A stretch of DNA of 46,570 bases from Myroides injenensis M09-0166 (GTDB lineage: Bacteria; Bacteroidota; Bacteroidia; Flavobacteriales; Flavobacteriaceae). Below the pieces are notes generated by a model. It was not told where the DNA came from. It saw nothing but the letters and a program-made list of their open reading frames with translations, and searched no databases. The stretch is taken from assembly GCF_000246945.1 (NCBI RefSeq), contig NZ_BAEX01000016.1:1-46570 (forward strand), written 5' to 3'. Position numbers and translations under genes: made by a program. Positions 25,405 through 34,965 of the stretch are shown piece by piece (the first letter of the stretch is position 1; every line of letters begins with the position of its first letter).

Positions 25405-25509
25405 TTTTAGCGGTCAAAAAAATTAAATATTTCTAATTTTCTATTCCAACTCAAAAAAAAACCTTTTCTTTGTATTTGTAAAATCTAAAAAAATCAAGCA
25501 ATTACACTT

Positions 25510-28500
25510 ATGTTAACATTCAATTACAAAAAGTGGAACATTATAGGAGGTTGGATATGCTTCCTTATCGCTTTAATCACTTATACTTTAACTGTCGAAC
25601 CAACTGTTAGTTTTTGGGATCCAGGAGAATATATTGCGACCTCTGCTAAATTACAAGTAGGGCACCCACCTGGGGCACCTTTTTATCAGATGTTAGGTGC
25701 ATTCTTTTCAATGTTTGCTTCCTCACCTGAAAAAATAGCTTTAATGGTAAATATGGTAGCTGTTCTCTCAAGTGCATTTACTATTTTATTTATGTACTGG
25801 AGTATTACTAATTTATTAAAAAAGATAGTTACCAAAGCATCACAATTTGACAACGCAAATGCATTTGTAGTATTAGGAAGTGCTGCTGTAGGTTCACTAG
25901 CTTTTACTTTTTCAGACAGCTTCTGGTTTAATGCAGTTGAGGCCGAAGTATATGCTTCAGCTATGTTTCTTATTTCCCTTTTGCTTTATTTAGGTTTACG
26001 ATGGGTAGACGATTTAGATCAACCTAGAGGAGACAAATGGTTATTATTAATTGCATTAGTTGCAGGATGTTCTTTTGGCGTACACTTAATGGCATTACTA
26101 ACTATACCTTCAATAGTATTGTTATACTTCTTTAAAAAATATGAAAAAGTAACCATTAAGAACTTTATAATTGCCAATATAGCAGCTGTAGCTGTTCTAT
26201 TTTTCTTATTTGCCTTCTTATTTCCTAAGCTTCTAGCTTTATTCGGTAAATCAGAGATTTTTATGGTTAACACTATAGGTTTACCATTTAACAGTGGAAC
26301 TATATTTGCATTTTTACTAATTGTAGCTTTTTTCGTTATAACTTTAAAGGTTACTAAGAAAAAAAATTACAAAACTGCAAATACAGTAATATTAGCATTA
26401 CTATTTGTATGTGTAGGATTAACTTCTTGGGTGATGTTGCCAATACGTGCTAATGCTAATGTAACAATAAATGAGAACACTCCCTCTGATGCTGCAGAAT
26501 TATTAGCTTACTATCAACGTGAACAATATGGTGAGGAAAGTATTTATTACGATTCTTACTTTACAAAAAAATATGTTGGTTTAGACGAGAACAATCCTTG
26601 GAAAGACGAAAAACCCAATTATGAAAGAGATTACAAAACAGGTAAATATGTAATCGTTAATGAATGGGAAAATGCTGGTCAGAATTATAGTCAAGTACAC
26701 AAAGGATTCTTACCTAGACTTTGGAGTACGGATAAAAGTCATCGTATAAATTATATGCGATATACTAAGCCTCTAGATTTTGATGTTAAATATGAATATA
26801 AATTAAAAGCAAAAGAATATCCTCAATTAGCTCAAATCGTTGAACTAACAAAAGGGGTAAAAGAAGGTTTTGCAAAAGGAGAAATTGGACTTGAAGGACT
26901 AGATAAATTCTTTGATCAATATGGACAATACTTAGATATTGAAGTTCCTTCATTCTCTAGTAATATGTCATTTATGTTTGACTACCAATTTGGATATATG
27001 TTTTGGCGTTATTTGATGTGGAACTTCGTTGGTCGCCAAGATGACATTCAAGGTCAAGGTGATTTATCACATGGTAACTGGATAAGTGGAATTACATTTT
27101 TAGATGAAATACGCTTAGGATCACAACAAAATCTCCCAGATGATGCATTAAACAACAAAGGTAGAAATATGTACTTTTTCTTACCTTTTATACTGGGAGT
27201 AATTGGTATTGTATTTCATTATAGAAAAGACCCAAAAATGTTTTGGGTACTCTTGGTTCTATTTTTATTTACAAGTTTTGCATTAAAAATATTCTTGAAT
27301 GAGCGTCCTTTTGAACCACGTGAACGTGATTACGCAGTAGTTCCAGCATTTTATGTTTTTGCAATGTGGATTGGATTTGGTGTATTTGCAATATATGATG
27401 GATTGCGCAGATTTGCTTCTCCAAAAATTGTAGGTCCAGCTGTAGTAGGTATTTCATTACTTGCTGCGCCAATATTAATGGCACAACAGAACTGGGATGA
27501 TCACAATCGCTCTAATAGATACACTGCATTAGCTAATGCTAAAGCATATCTAGATTCATGTGATGAAAATGCTATTTTATTTACCATCGGAGATAATGAC
27601 ACTTTCCCATTATGGTATCTACAAGAAATAGAAGGTTATAGAACAGATGTTAGAGTCGTTTGTACTAGTCTATTGCCTTTAGATTGGTATATCGATCAGA
27701 TGAAAGCGAAAGCTTATAAATCTGAACCTCTACCTATTAGTTTTACACATGATCAGTATGTTGGAAATAAACGTGATGCTGTATTCATCAATACAATGAT
27801 TGAAGAGCGAATAGATATTAAATTATTTATGGACTTTATTCGCTCTGAAGACCCACGTTTAAAAACTAAGACAGAAGCAGGAACAACATTGTATATAGCA
27901 CCAACTAATAAAATAAGTATTCCTGTTAATAAAGAGAATATAGCAAAATACAATATTGTTTCTCCTTATTTAAGAGACCAAGTATTAGATACTCTAAATG
28001 TAGACATTACTGACCAAGCGATTTATAAACATCGTTTAATAATGTTAGATATCATTGCTAATAATAATTGGGAAAGACCTATCTACTTCTCTGGAGGTAG
28101 CTTTAACAATGATGACTTCATTTGGATGAAAGATTATCTACAATTAAATGGATTAATCTACAAATTAGTACCTTTAAAACAATCATCACAATCTGGGCAC
28201 CCAATAGATCTTGGAAGTATAGATAGTGACAGAATGTATAATACTGTTAAGTCTTGGTATTGGGGTAATATGGGAAGCGATAATATTTATCACGATCCTC
28301 AAACAAGAAGAAACGCTCTAAGCTATAGAATAAATCTAGCTCGCTTAATGGAGCAGCTTTTGGTGGAAGAAAAATATGAAAAGGCTAAAGATGTGATCAA
28401 TATAGCGATGGAGAATATGCCTTTAGAATATTATGGATATTACCAGCTATTACAACCATTCGTAGAAGGATATTATGTAGTTGGTGATAAAGAAAAAGCA

Positions 28501-28737
28501 CGCGATTTGGCAAAACAAGTAGGTAATAAACATAAGCAACAACTTATGTATTACGCTGGATTAAATCTTGAAGACCAAGTTTATTATATGAATGACATCG
28601 TAGAGCAAATAGAAATCTGGAGACAGTTAATAGAGATTACTCAAGAAAATGACCCAACTCTTTATGCTTCTTTAAAAGATGATTTTAATACTGTAAACGG
28701 TTACTTTCCGAAGTTTAATAGACCTAAGTTAGATTAA
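25510..28737 (+). CDS. GT117 / DUF2723 polytopic membrane protein
   Basis: A 1075-residue protein of the DUF2723 (glycosyltransferase GT117) family, common in Bacteroidota. The N-terminal half is polytopic and GT-C-like. The first loop EPTVSFWDPGEYIATSAKLQVGHPPGAPF carries the conserved Asp/Glu and the GHPPGAP motif; quoted here as one block, it is the clearest family mark. More helices occur at about 75-300 and 545-660 (NERPFEPRERDYAVVPAFY lies between them). The C-terminal 400 residues are soluble, with FTIGDNDTFPLWYLQE and helical repeat-like segments. The family resembles protein O-mannosyltransferases and may take part in O-glycosylation of exported proteins. It is transcribed alone and ends at a bidirectional hairpin. 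Confidence 0.9.
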   Translation: MLTFNYKKWNIIGGWICFLIALITYTLTVEPTVSFWDPGEYIATSAKLQVGHPPGAPFYQMLGAFFSMFASSPEKIALMVNMVAVLSSAFTILFMYWSITNLLKKIVTKASQFDNANAFVVLGSAAVGSLAFTFSDSFWFNAVEAEVYASAMFLISLLLYLGLRWVDDLDQPRGDKWLLLIALVAGCSFGVHLMALLTIPSIVLLYFFKKYEKVTIKNFIIANIAAVAVLFFLFAFLFPKLLALFGKSEIFMVNTIGLPFNSGTIFAFLLIVAFFVITLKVTKKKNYKTANTVILALLFVCVGLTSWVMLPIRANANVTINENTPSDAAELLAYYQREQYGEESIYYDSYFTKKYVGLDENNPWKDEKPNYERDYKTGKYVIVNEWENAGQNYSQVHKGFLPRLWSTDKSHRINYMRYTKPLDFDVKYEYKLKAKEYPQLAQIVELTKGVKEGFAKGEIGLEGLDKFFDQYGQYLDIEVPSFSSNMSFMFDYQFGYMFWRYLMWNFVGRQDDIQGQGDLSHGNWISGITFLDEIRLGSQQNLPDDALNNKGRNMYFFLPFILGVIGIVFHYRKDPKMFWVLLVLFLFTSFALKIFLNERPFEPRERDYAVVPAFYVFAMWIGFGVFAIYDGLRRFASPKIVGPAVVGISLLAAPILMAQQNWDDHNRSNRYTALANAKAYLDSCDENAILFTIGDNDTFPLWYLQEIEGYRTDVRVVCTSLLPLDWYIDQMKAKAYKSEPLPISFTHDQYVGNKRDAVFINTMIEERIDIKLFMDFIRSEDPRLKTKTEAGTTLYIAPTNKISIPVNKENIAKYNIVSPYLRDQVLDTLNVDITDQAIYKHRLIMLDIIANNNWERPIYFSGGSFNNDDFIWMKDYLQLNGLIYKLVPLKQSSQSGHPIDLGSIDSDRMYNTVKSWYWGNMGSDNIYHDPQTRRNALSYRINLARLMEQLLVEEKYEKAKDVINIAMENMPLEYYGYYQLLQPFVEGYYVVGDKEKARDLAKQVGNKHKQQLMYYAGLNLEDQVYYMNDIVEQIEIWRQLIEITQENDPTLYASLKDDFNTVNGYFPKFNRPKLD

Positions 28738-28740
28738 GTT

Positions 28741-28774
28741 AGAAAAGGTGATAGCCAAAACTATCACCTTTTCT
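28741..28774. terminator. Terminator after the GT117 gene
   Basis: AGAAAAGGTGATAG (28741-28754) pairs perfectly with CTATCACCTTTTCT (28761-28774), followed by TTTT. The -7 box of thiL starts 4 bp after it. Confidence 0.93.
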
Positions 28775-28777
28775 TTT

Positions 28778-28785
28778 TACCTTTG
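28778..28785 (+). promoter_or_regulatory. Putative -7 box of thiL
   Basis: TACCTTTG fits TAnnTTTG and abuts the preceding terminator. The leader would be under 20 nt, which leaves no room for a TPP riboswitch. Confidence 0.5.
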
Positions 28786-28805
28786 TAACATAAAAAGAAA
28801 TAATA

Positions 28806-29867
28806 ATGATCGAAAATAAAAACCAATCTAGAACAAGCTTAGAGCAGCTTGGGGAATTTGGACTTATTGACCATTTGACTAAAGACTTTACAATTGAACA
28901 ACCAACAACAATTAAAGGTATTGGTGATGACGGAGCAGTACTTTCACCTGATGATGAAAAAATTATTGTTTCTACTGACTTACTAATTGAAGGTGTTCAT
29001 TTTGATTTATCATACACTCCACTAAAACACCTTGGCTATAAATCTATAGTTGTAAACTTATCGGATATTGCTGCCATGAATGCAGTCCCTACACAAGTGA
29101 CTGTATCAATTGCTGTTTCTAATCGCTTTCCACTAGAAGCATTGGATGAATTATATGCTGGAATTGCACTTGCTTGTAAACATTACAAAGTTGACTTAAT
29201 CGGTGGTGATACAACTTCATCTCAAAAAGGTTTAATCATTAGTGTAACAGCTATTGGGAAAGCAAAAGAAGAAGATATTATTTATAGAAGTGGTGCTAAT
29301 GATAATGACTTGATAGTAGTTTCTGGAGATATAGGATCTGCTTACATGGGCTTACAAATATTAGAAAGAGAAAAACAAGTATTTCTTGTGAACCCTAATA
29401 ATCAACCAGACCTTACACAATATGACTACATTATAGAAAGACAACTAAAACCAGAAGCAAGAACTGATATTAAACAATTGCTAAAGGATTTAGATATAAA
29501 ACCAACCTCTATGATAGATATTTCAGATGGTTTATCTTCTGAAGTAATGCATTTATGTAAACAATCTAAAGTGGGGTGCAATATTTATGAAGACAAACTT
29601 CCTTTAGATCCTCAATTTATCAACACATGTGAAGAATTCAATATTGATTCTACAACCATGGCTATTAATGGAGGAGAAGATTATGAATTATTGTTTACTA
29701 TTAAAATGGATGACTTTGAAAAAATAAAAGGAAATCCAAACTTAACTATAATTGGTCATACTACTCAAGAAAGTGAAGGAACGCATCTAATTACAAGAGC
29801 AAATACCAAAATACCATTAAAAGCAAGAGGCTGGAATCCACTAGAAGGAGATACTGAAAACGAGTAA
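28806..29867 (+). CDS. thiL: Thiamine-monophosphate kinase
   Basis: A 353-residue kinase that phosphorylates thiamine monophosphate to thiamine diphosphate with ATP. The N-terminal GIGDDGAVLSPDDEK binds metal and nucleotide. VSTDLLIEGVHFDLSYTPL carries the next conserved Asp, followed by LSDIAAMNA and LIGGDTTSS. The C-terminal MIDISDGLSSEVMHL and NGGEDYELLFT complete the family set. It belongs to the PurM/ThiL superfamily and length is normal. No other thi genes are nearby. A hairpin terminator follows at 29906-29936. Confidence 0.97.
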   Translation: MIENKNQSRTSLEQLGEFGLIDHLTKDFTIEQPTTIKGIGDDGAVLSPDDEKIIVSTDLLIEGVHFDLSYTPLKHLGYKSIVVNLSDIAAMNAVPTQVTVSIAVSNRFPLEALDELYAGIALACKHYKVDLIGGDTTSSQKGLIISVTAIGKAKEEDIIYRSGANDNDLIVVSGDIGSAYMGLQILEREKQVFLVNPNNQPDLTQYDYIIERQLKPEARTDIKQLLKDLDIKPTSMIDISDGLSSEVMHLCKQSKVGCNIYEDKLPLDPQFINTCEEFNIDSTTMAINGGEDYELLFTIKMDDFEKIKGNPNLTIIGHTTQESEGTHLITRANTKIPLKARGWNPLEGDTENE

Positions 29868-29905
29868 TTCCAGAATAACCACTTCATTAAAAAATATATA
29901 TAATT

Positions 29906-29936
29906 ATCCAGAGGGATTTCTCTCTGGATTTTTTAT
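29906..29936 (+). terminator. Terminator of thiL
   Basis: ATCCAGAG (29906-29913) pairs with CTCTGGAT (29922-29929), followed by a six-T run. Confidence 0.9.
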
Positions 29937-30283
29937 TTTCAAATATTCCGATTTTAAAAAAGCTTCTCTATTATTAGAATATAGACGAAACCTTACCTCC
30001 TACTTATTTACTAACAATCCTATCATTGTACTGAACTTATCTTGACTTTTTAGTTATCTGAAATTCCTTTAGTTCTATAAAGATAAAATCCATAAAATTT
30101 CATACCGTCCAACTCGATCATGTGCCATCTGATCTATCGCTTACCGAACAAAAAAACACCTCACTTTTTTTTAACCCAAAAAAACATATCTGCCTAAATT
30201 ACAATACATTACCTAAAAAGTAATATATTGGGTAAAATTTTCAATGCTTGCTAAAGCCAGTGTTCATAAGCATTAGAGCTAAT

Positions 30284-30383
30284 TCCTTTAACACTTCTTC
30301 AACACTTCCCCATGATTGCTCCATATAGAAGACTATTTGTTGAAGGAATCTTGAAGAAGCGTTGAAGCATTGTTGAAAAAATC
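30284..30383. repeat. Second array of 11-bp repeats in inverted arms
   Basis: The right arm has four contiguous 11-bp units (30340-30350, 30351-30361, 30362-30372, 30373-30383), each starting TTGAA(G/A). The left arm has two units of opposite orientation (30284-30294 and 30295-30305, each containing CTT(T/C)AACAC). A 34-bp spacer separates the arms. Layout and period match the array at 12441-12554, but the unit sequence differs. It lies in a non-coding gap. Function unknown. Confidence 0.75.
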
Positions 30384-30832
30384 ATACCCTCTATAGTCAT
30401 AAAGGCATATGTGGAATATTTAATTCCACGAATCATTTTAGTACTTCAATAATTAATTTTTAAAAAGAAAACAGCTGTAATAAATTGGAGAACCGATAGA
30501 AAGATGAAGTTATCATGCCTTTTTAATTTATAGCATATAGCCTTAATTACCTCATGAAGTAGACTTATGATTTAAATCCCTTTTTGGAGGAGGATAGTGT
30601 GAAACTATAACTAATTCTATACTATCTGCGAGGAGTATATGGTATCCAGGATTATAAGTTTTGTCTGGTTAGCGGCATAAATTTCTATTACCCTTCTTTA
30701 TTTTGCAAAAGTCAAGACGCCTTCACTATAAAATTATTTATAAAAACGTAAAAAAGTTATCAAAAAAACCATATCCTTTTTATATCTCACACATTTATTT
30801 ATATTTACTAATACCAAAAACTATTAAATAAA

Positions 30833-31318
30833 ATGAATAAAAAGTATCTACTAAAAGTAAATGGAGATGCTGTTTTTCAGAGTGATGATTTATTACGTAC
30901 TGACATTAATACAGCTAACGTAGGCTCCTCCTCATACCATGTGCTTAAAAATTGCAAATCGTATGAGGCGGAAATCCTATCTCAACAATTCAATCAAAAA
31001 AATTACTTGATTTCTGTAAATGGCAACTTATACTCCGTTGCAATTCAAACAGAGCTTGATAAACTAATCAATCAATTAGGCTTCTCAGTAAATTCTTCTA
31101 AACAAGTAAACTCTATAAAAGCTCCTATGCCCGGGCTAATATTAGACATAAATGTGGTAGAAGGACAAGAGGTTTTAGAAAATGACAACCTCCTAATTTT
31201 AGAAGCAATGAAGATGGAAAACAACCTTGTATCGCCTAGAGCAGGGAAGATTAAATCTATCAATATTTCTAAAGGAGATGCCGTCGATAAAGGATTAGTT
31301 TTAATTGAATTCGAGTAA
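30833..31318 (+). CDS. Biotin carboxyl carrier subunit of acyl-CoA carboxylase
   Basis: A 161-residue biotinyl-lipoyl domain protein. The biotinylated Lys is K127 in LILEAMKMENN, with the flanking APMPGLILDINVVEGQEV hammerhead. Residues 1-90 form a small beta-rich N-terminal part (LISVNGNLYSVAIQTE) seen in carriers of propionyl-CoA carboxylase or oxaloacetate decarboxylase type. It carries carboxybiotin between the two enzymes encoded next to it: the biotin carboxylase starts 2 bp later. The distinct length and partner set separate it from the fatty-acid AccB. Confidence 0.93.
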   Translation: MNKKYLLKVNGDAVFQSDDLLRTDINTANVGSSSYHVLKNCKSYEAEILSQQFNQKNYLISVNGNLYSVAIQTELDKLINQLGFSVNSSKQVNSIKAPMPGLILDINVVEGQEVLENDNLLILEAMKMENNLVSPRAGKIKSINISKGDAVDKGLVLIEFE

Positions 31319-31320
31319 TT

Positions 31321-32760
31321 ATGAAAAAAATATTAGTTGCCAATCGTGGCGAAATTGCTGTACGCATTATGTCTACAGCAAAAAAGATGGGACTTAAAAC
31401 TGTCGCTATCTACTCAACTATTGATCGCAATTCCCCACACGTAAAAATGGCTGATGAAGCAGTTTGTATAGGTGAAGGCCCATCCAATCAATCTTATTTA
31501 TTAGCAGATAAGATTATTGAAATTGCCAAAAAACTTCAAGTTGATGCAATACATCCGGGATATGGTTTCTTAAGTGAAAATGTTGACTTCGCGATAGCTT
31601 GCGAAGCAAACTCAATTACTTTTATTGGTCCTAATTCACATGCTATTGAAATTATGGGATCAAAGCTTGCTGCCAAAGAAACCGTGAAAGCTTATAATAT
31701 TCCAATGGTTCCAGGATTAGACGAAGCAATTACTGATATTGCAAAAGCCAAAAAAGTAGCTAATACAATAGGCTTTCCTGTTTTGATCAAAGCATCTGCT
31801 GGAGGAGGGGGAAAAGGAATGCGTATAGTAGAAGATGAAAGTGAATTCGAATCACAAATGAATAGAGCTATTTCAGAAGCGACTAATGCTTTTGGTGATG
31901 GTTCTGTCTTTATAGAAAAATATATTGCTTCTCCTCGTCACATTGAAATACAGATACTAGCAGATCAATTTGGTAATATAGTCCATCTATTTGAAAGAGA
32001 ATGTAGCATACAAAGACGCCATCAAAAAGTAATAGAAGAAGCCCCTTCCTCTGTTTTAAGTGATACTATTAGAAAACAAATGGGAGAAGCTGCAATAAAA
32101 GTAGCTGCTTCCTGTAATTATGTTGGCGCTGGTACTGTTGAATTTCTTTTAGATGAAAACCTCAACTATTACTTTCTTGAAATGAACACAAGACTACAAG
32201 TAGAACATCCTGTTACAGAATCCATTACAGGATTAGACTTAGTAGAAATGCAAATATGTATTGCACGTGGTGAAAAGCTTCCCTTTCAACAAAGTGATTT
32301 AAAAATTAAAGGGCACGCCATTGAATTGCGTATATATGCGGAAGATCCGCTAAATGATTTTCTTCCTAGTATAGGATTTCTAGAAGAATATAAGCTTCCT
32401 AATGGAAAAGGCATTAGAGTTGACAATGGAATAGATGAAGGAATGGACGTCCCTATTTACTATGACCCTATGTTAGCTAAATTAATAACTTATGCCAATA
32501 CTCGTGAAGAAGCAATACAATTAATGATTAATGCAATTCATAACTACAAAGTAAAAGGAATAAGCACAACCCTCTCCTTTGGTAAGTTTGTAATGGAACA
32601 TAATGCCTTTAAAGAAGGACGATATGATACCAACTTTGTGAAAAAGTATTACAATAGTGAACTCTTGAAAAAACAACATCAAGAAGAAGCAGAAATAGCT
32701 GCTTATATCGCACTTCAGAAATATCTTGAAGATCAAAAACAACTAAAATTACCAAACTAA
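31321..32760 (+). CDS. Biotin carboxylase subunit of acyl-CoA carboxylase
   Basis: A 479-residue ATP-grasp enzyme that carboxylates the biotin of the preceding carrier with bicarbonate. It begins [16 protein letters not shown]. The glycine-rich loop is [32 protein letters not shown] and [16 protein letters not shown] carry the catalytic Glu and Arg. The C-terminal domain includes [12 protein letters not shown]. It is about 30 residues longer at the C-terminus than E. coli AccC, with a charged tail. It is the middle gene of the operon, 2 bp after the carrier and 14 bp before the carboxyltransferase. It could be accC-like or pccA-like, so no symbol is given. Confidence 0.95.
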   Translation: MKKILVANRGEIAVRIMSTAKKMGLKTVAIYSTIDRNSPHVKMADEAVCIGEGPSNQSYLLADKIIEIAKKLQVDAIHPGYGFLSENVDFAIACEANSITFIGPNSHAIEIMGSKLAAKETVKAYNIPMVPGLDEAITDIAKAKKVANTIGFPVLIKASAGGGGKGMRIVEDESEFESQMNRAISEATNAFGDGSVFIEKYIASPRHIEIQILADQFGNIVHLFERECSIQRRHQKVIEEAPSSVLSDTIRKQMGEAAIKVAASCNYVGAGTVEFLLDENLNYYFLEMNTRLQVEHPVTESITGLDLVEMQICIARGEKLPFQQSDLKIKGHAIELRIYAEDPLNDFLPSIGFLEEYKLPNGKGIRVDNGIDEGMDVPIYYDPMLAKLITYANTREEAIQLMINAIHNYKVKGISTTLSFGKFVMEHNAFKEGRYDTNFVKKYYNSELLKKQHQEEAEIAAYIALQKYLEDQKQLKLPN

Positions 32761-32774
32761 CCACACAAAAAATT

Positions 32775-34316
32775 ATGAATGCAAATAATAAAAAATTACA
32801 AGAACTGCAAGCTGAAGCGCGATTAGGTGGTGGAAAGCACAGAATAGATACACAACATAAAAAAGGTAAGTTAACTGCTCGTGAACGTATAGAATATCTT
32901 ATGGATGGAGGCTCCTTTGAAGAAATAGGAATGTTCGTTACACATCGTACAACAGATTTTAATATGCAAAATGAAGTGTTTTATGGAGATGGTGTAATAA
33001 CAGGCTATGGAACTATAAATGGGCGTTTAGTCTATATTTTTGCACAAGACTTTACAGTGTTTGGAGGAGCATTATCAGAAACACATGCTGAAAAAATCTG
33101 CAAAATAATGGATATGGCATTAAAAAATGGGGCACCTATGATTGGATTAAATGATTCTGGAGGCGCCCGCATTCAAGAGGGAGTCCGTTCATTAGCTGGC
33201 TATGCTGATATCTTTCATAGAAATGTAATGTCATCAGGTGTTATTCCACAAATATCTGCCATTATGGGACCTTGCGCAGGAGGAGCGGTTTATTCACCAG
33301 CTATGACCGATTTTACAATGATGGTAGAGGGATCAAGTTATATGTTTGTAACTGGGCCTAGCGTTGTAAAAACAGTAACTAACGAAGAAGTAACCTCAGA
33401 AGAATTAGGAGGAGCTATTACCCATTCTACAAAATCAGGAGTAGCCCATACCACCTCATCAAATGATGTGGCGTGTTTAGAGGATATAAAGACTCTGCTG
33501 TCTTACCTACCTCAAAACAATAAGTCGAAAACACCAAGTACAACTTATACTATTACTGATGAACTAAGATATACTTTAGATAATATTATTCCTGAAAGTT
33601 CGAATAAACCGTATGATATGAAAGAAGTAATTCTAAATATAATAGATGAAGACTCTTTCTTTGAAATACATAAAAATTTCGCAGAAAATATTGTAGTTGG
33701 CTTTGGAAGACTCGGAGGAAAAAGTATTGGCATAGTTGCAAATAACCCGATGTTTTTAGCTGGTTGTTTAGATGTTAATAGTTCTATTAAAGCAGCGAGA
33801 TTTACGCGTTTCTGTGATGCTTTTAATATTCCATTATTAGTCCTTGTAGATGTCCCTGGCTTTTTACCAGGAACGGATCAAGAATGGAATGGTATTATTG
33901 TGCATGGTGCAAAATTACTATATGCTTTAAGTGAAGCTACTGTCCCTAAAGTGACTGTAATTACAAGAAAAGCTTATGGTGGTGCATATGACGTGATGAA
34001 TTCAAAACACATAGGAGCCGATATGAACTTTGCATGGCCAAATGCTGAAATAGCCGTGATGGGAGCAAAAGGAGCTAGTGAAATTATATTTAAAAAGGAA
34101 ATTAGCGAGGCAGATAATCCTAAAGAAAAACTTGCAGAAAAAGAAGCAGAATATGCAAGTAAGTTTGCAACTCCTTATCAAGCTGCTCAAAGAGGTTTTA
34201 TTGATGAAATCATTTTACCAAATGAGACGAGACGAAAATTATTAAAATCTTTTGCTATGTTAGAAAATAAAAAAACAAAAGCACCCAAACGTAAGCATGG
34301 AAATATTCCTTTATAA
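32775..34316 (+). CDS. Acyl-CoA carboxylase carboxyltransferase subunit (propionyl-CoA carboxylase beta-like)
   Basis: A 513-residue carboxyltransferase that moves CO2 from biotin to an acyl-CoA, most likely propionyl-CoA. Both crotonase-like halves are present. The first holds [35 protein letters not shown] and [13 protein letters not shown]. The second holds [36 protein letters not shown] and [12 protein letters not shown]. The last motif is typical of PccB/MmdA proteins. Methylmalonyl-CoA decarboxylase is an alternative, but no membrane beta subunit is nearby. It ends the operon at a 21-bp stem terminator. Confidence 0.95.
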   Translation: MNANNKKLQELQAEARLGGGKHRIDTQHKKGKLTARERIEYLMDGGSFEEIGMFVTHRTTDFNMQNEVFYGDGVITGYGTINGRLVYIFAQDFTVFGGALSETHAEKICKIMDMALKNGAPMIGLNDSGGARIQEGVRSLAGYADIFHRNVMSSGVIPQISAIMGPCAGGAVYSPAMTDFTMMVEGSSYMFVTGPSVVKTVTNEEVTSEELGGAITHSTKSGVAHTTSSNDVACLEDIKTLLSYLPQNNKSKTPSTTYTITDELRYTLDNIIPESSNKPYDMKEVILNIIDEDSFFEIHKNFAENIVVGFGRLGGKSIGIVANNPMFLAGCLDVNSSIKAARFTRFCDAFNIPLLVLVDVPGFLPGTDQEWNGIIVHGAKLLYALSEATVPKVTVITRKAYGGAYDVMNSKHIGADMNFAWPNAEIAVMGAKGASEIIFKKEISEADNPKEKLAEKEAEYASKFATPYQAAQRGFIDEIILPNETRRKLLKSFAMLENKKTKAPKRKHGNIPL

Positions 34317-34325
34317 TGTGCATGT

Positions 34326-34380
34326 AAATAAGAAATACGACACAAATATTCGCTTTGTGTCGTATTTCTTATTTAAAAAA
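34326..34380 (+). terminator. Very long terminator of the carboxylase operon
   Basis: A perfect 21-bp stem (34326-34346 with 34354-34374) has a 7-nt loop TATTCGC. It is nearly symmetric in A/T flanks, so it could work on both strands. Confidence 0.92.
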
Positions 34381-34454
34381 TTCAACTAAAGAGAATACTA
34401 AACTTATATTTTTACCAAAACAAACAACACTACAATAAAACATTAGTTAAATTA

Positions 34455-34487
34455 TTTGATTTTATTTAATTATAAATTATAACTTTG
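34455..34487 (+). promoter_or_regulatory. Promoter of the small membrane protein gene
   Basis: TTTG (34455-34458), 21 nt, then TAACTTTG (34480-34487). This is a good match to the Bacteroidota consensus with slightly long spacing. The leader is about 55 nt. Confidence 0.65.
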
Positions 34488-34547
34488 CAAAGCAATTGAA
34501 CAAAACACTATAAAAAAACAAACATAGCCACTCAAAATATTTTTGCT

Positions 34548-34850
34548 ATGAATAATTCATTTTATCGTGAAACAAAAAACAGACCTTTTCTAAGTATAGG
34601 GAGTTTTATAATTTCTTCTTGTTGTTTATTATTATTCTTATATCCGTCAGTAACACAATATGCAACGGCTATTATTGGAATAACATTTTTGATTGCTTTA
34701 ACCTTAAGCATCGTATCTCTTACATTGTCATCAAGAAAGATAGCTATTGCTAGCATTGCAATTTTAAGTGTTTTAGTTATTTTATCATTAAAATCTATTC
34801 TATCTATATACTTTATAGAACCGACTAATATAATAGCCGATATTTATTAA
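34548..34850 (+). CDS. Small membrane protein of unknown function
   Basis: A 100-residue protein I cannot assign. After a short basic start (YRETKNRP) it has three hydrophobic segments at about residues 15-33, 38-58 and 64-86, predicted to span the membrane. There is no cleavable signal peptide and no catalytic motif. A convincing promoter precedes it. It is followed by a 115-bp gap with two palindromes, then the DUF2625 gene, so it need not be part of that unit. Confidence 0.7.
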   Translation: MNNSFYRETKNRPFLSIGSFIISSCCLLLFLYPSVTQYATAIIGITFLIALTLSIVSLTLSSRKIAIASIAILSVLVILSLKSILSIYFIEPTNIIADIY

Positions 34851-34852
34851 CT

Positions 34853-34885
34853 ATAAGGCTAGCCTTATTACTACAAATATTTGTA
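34853..34885. promoter_or_regulatory. Two adjacent perfect palindromes upstream of the DUF2625 gene
   Basis: ATAAGGCTAGCCTTAT (34853-34868, 16 bp, no loop) is followed 3 bp later by TACAAATATTTGTA (34872-34885, 14 bp). They lie about 80-110 bp before the DUF2625 start and look like operators. They could also mark the end of the membrane protein transcript, but neither has a T-run. Confidence 0.45.
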
Positions 34886-34965
34886 ATCTATATTTTTCCT
34901 GTATGTTTTACCTCGCTATATAATAATTATTATCTTTATCTTTTAACAACACACAAAAGATATTT

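Larger units (their letters stand above)
29868..30832. other. Long non-coding gap before the acyl-CoA carboxylase operon
   Basis: This 965-bp gap is the longest in the window. After the thiL terminator it contains a weak inverted repeat AATGCTT/AAGCATT (30243-30273), the second 11-bp repeat array (30284-30383), and a G-richer stretch around 30586-30640 with ATAGT/ACTAT pairing. No sizeable reading frame or known riboswitch was recognised. It may be a decayed gene, a long leader, or an unannotated RNA. Confidence 0.7.

Noticed and set aside
28775-28805. TPP riboswitch in front of thiL
   Set aside because: Less than 30 bp separates the previous terminator from the ATG, too short for the aptamer.
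30040-30200. Possible decayed gene on the minus strand (short run MAHDRVGRYEILWILSL)
   Set aside because: The run is only 17 codons with stops on both sides and no recognised family; chance is adequate.
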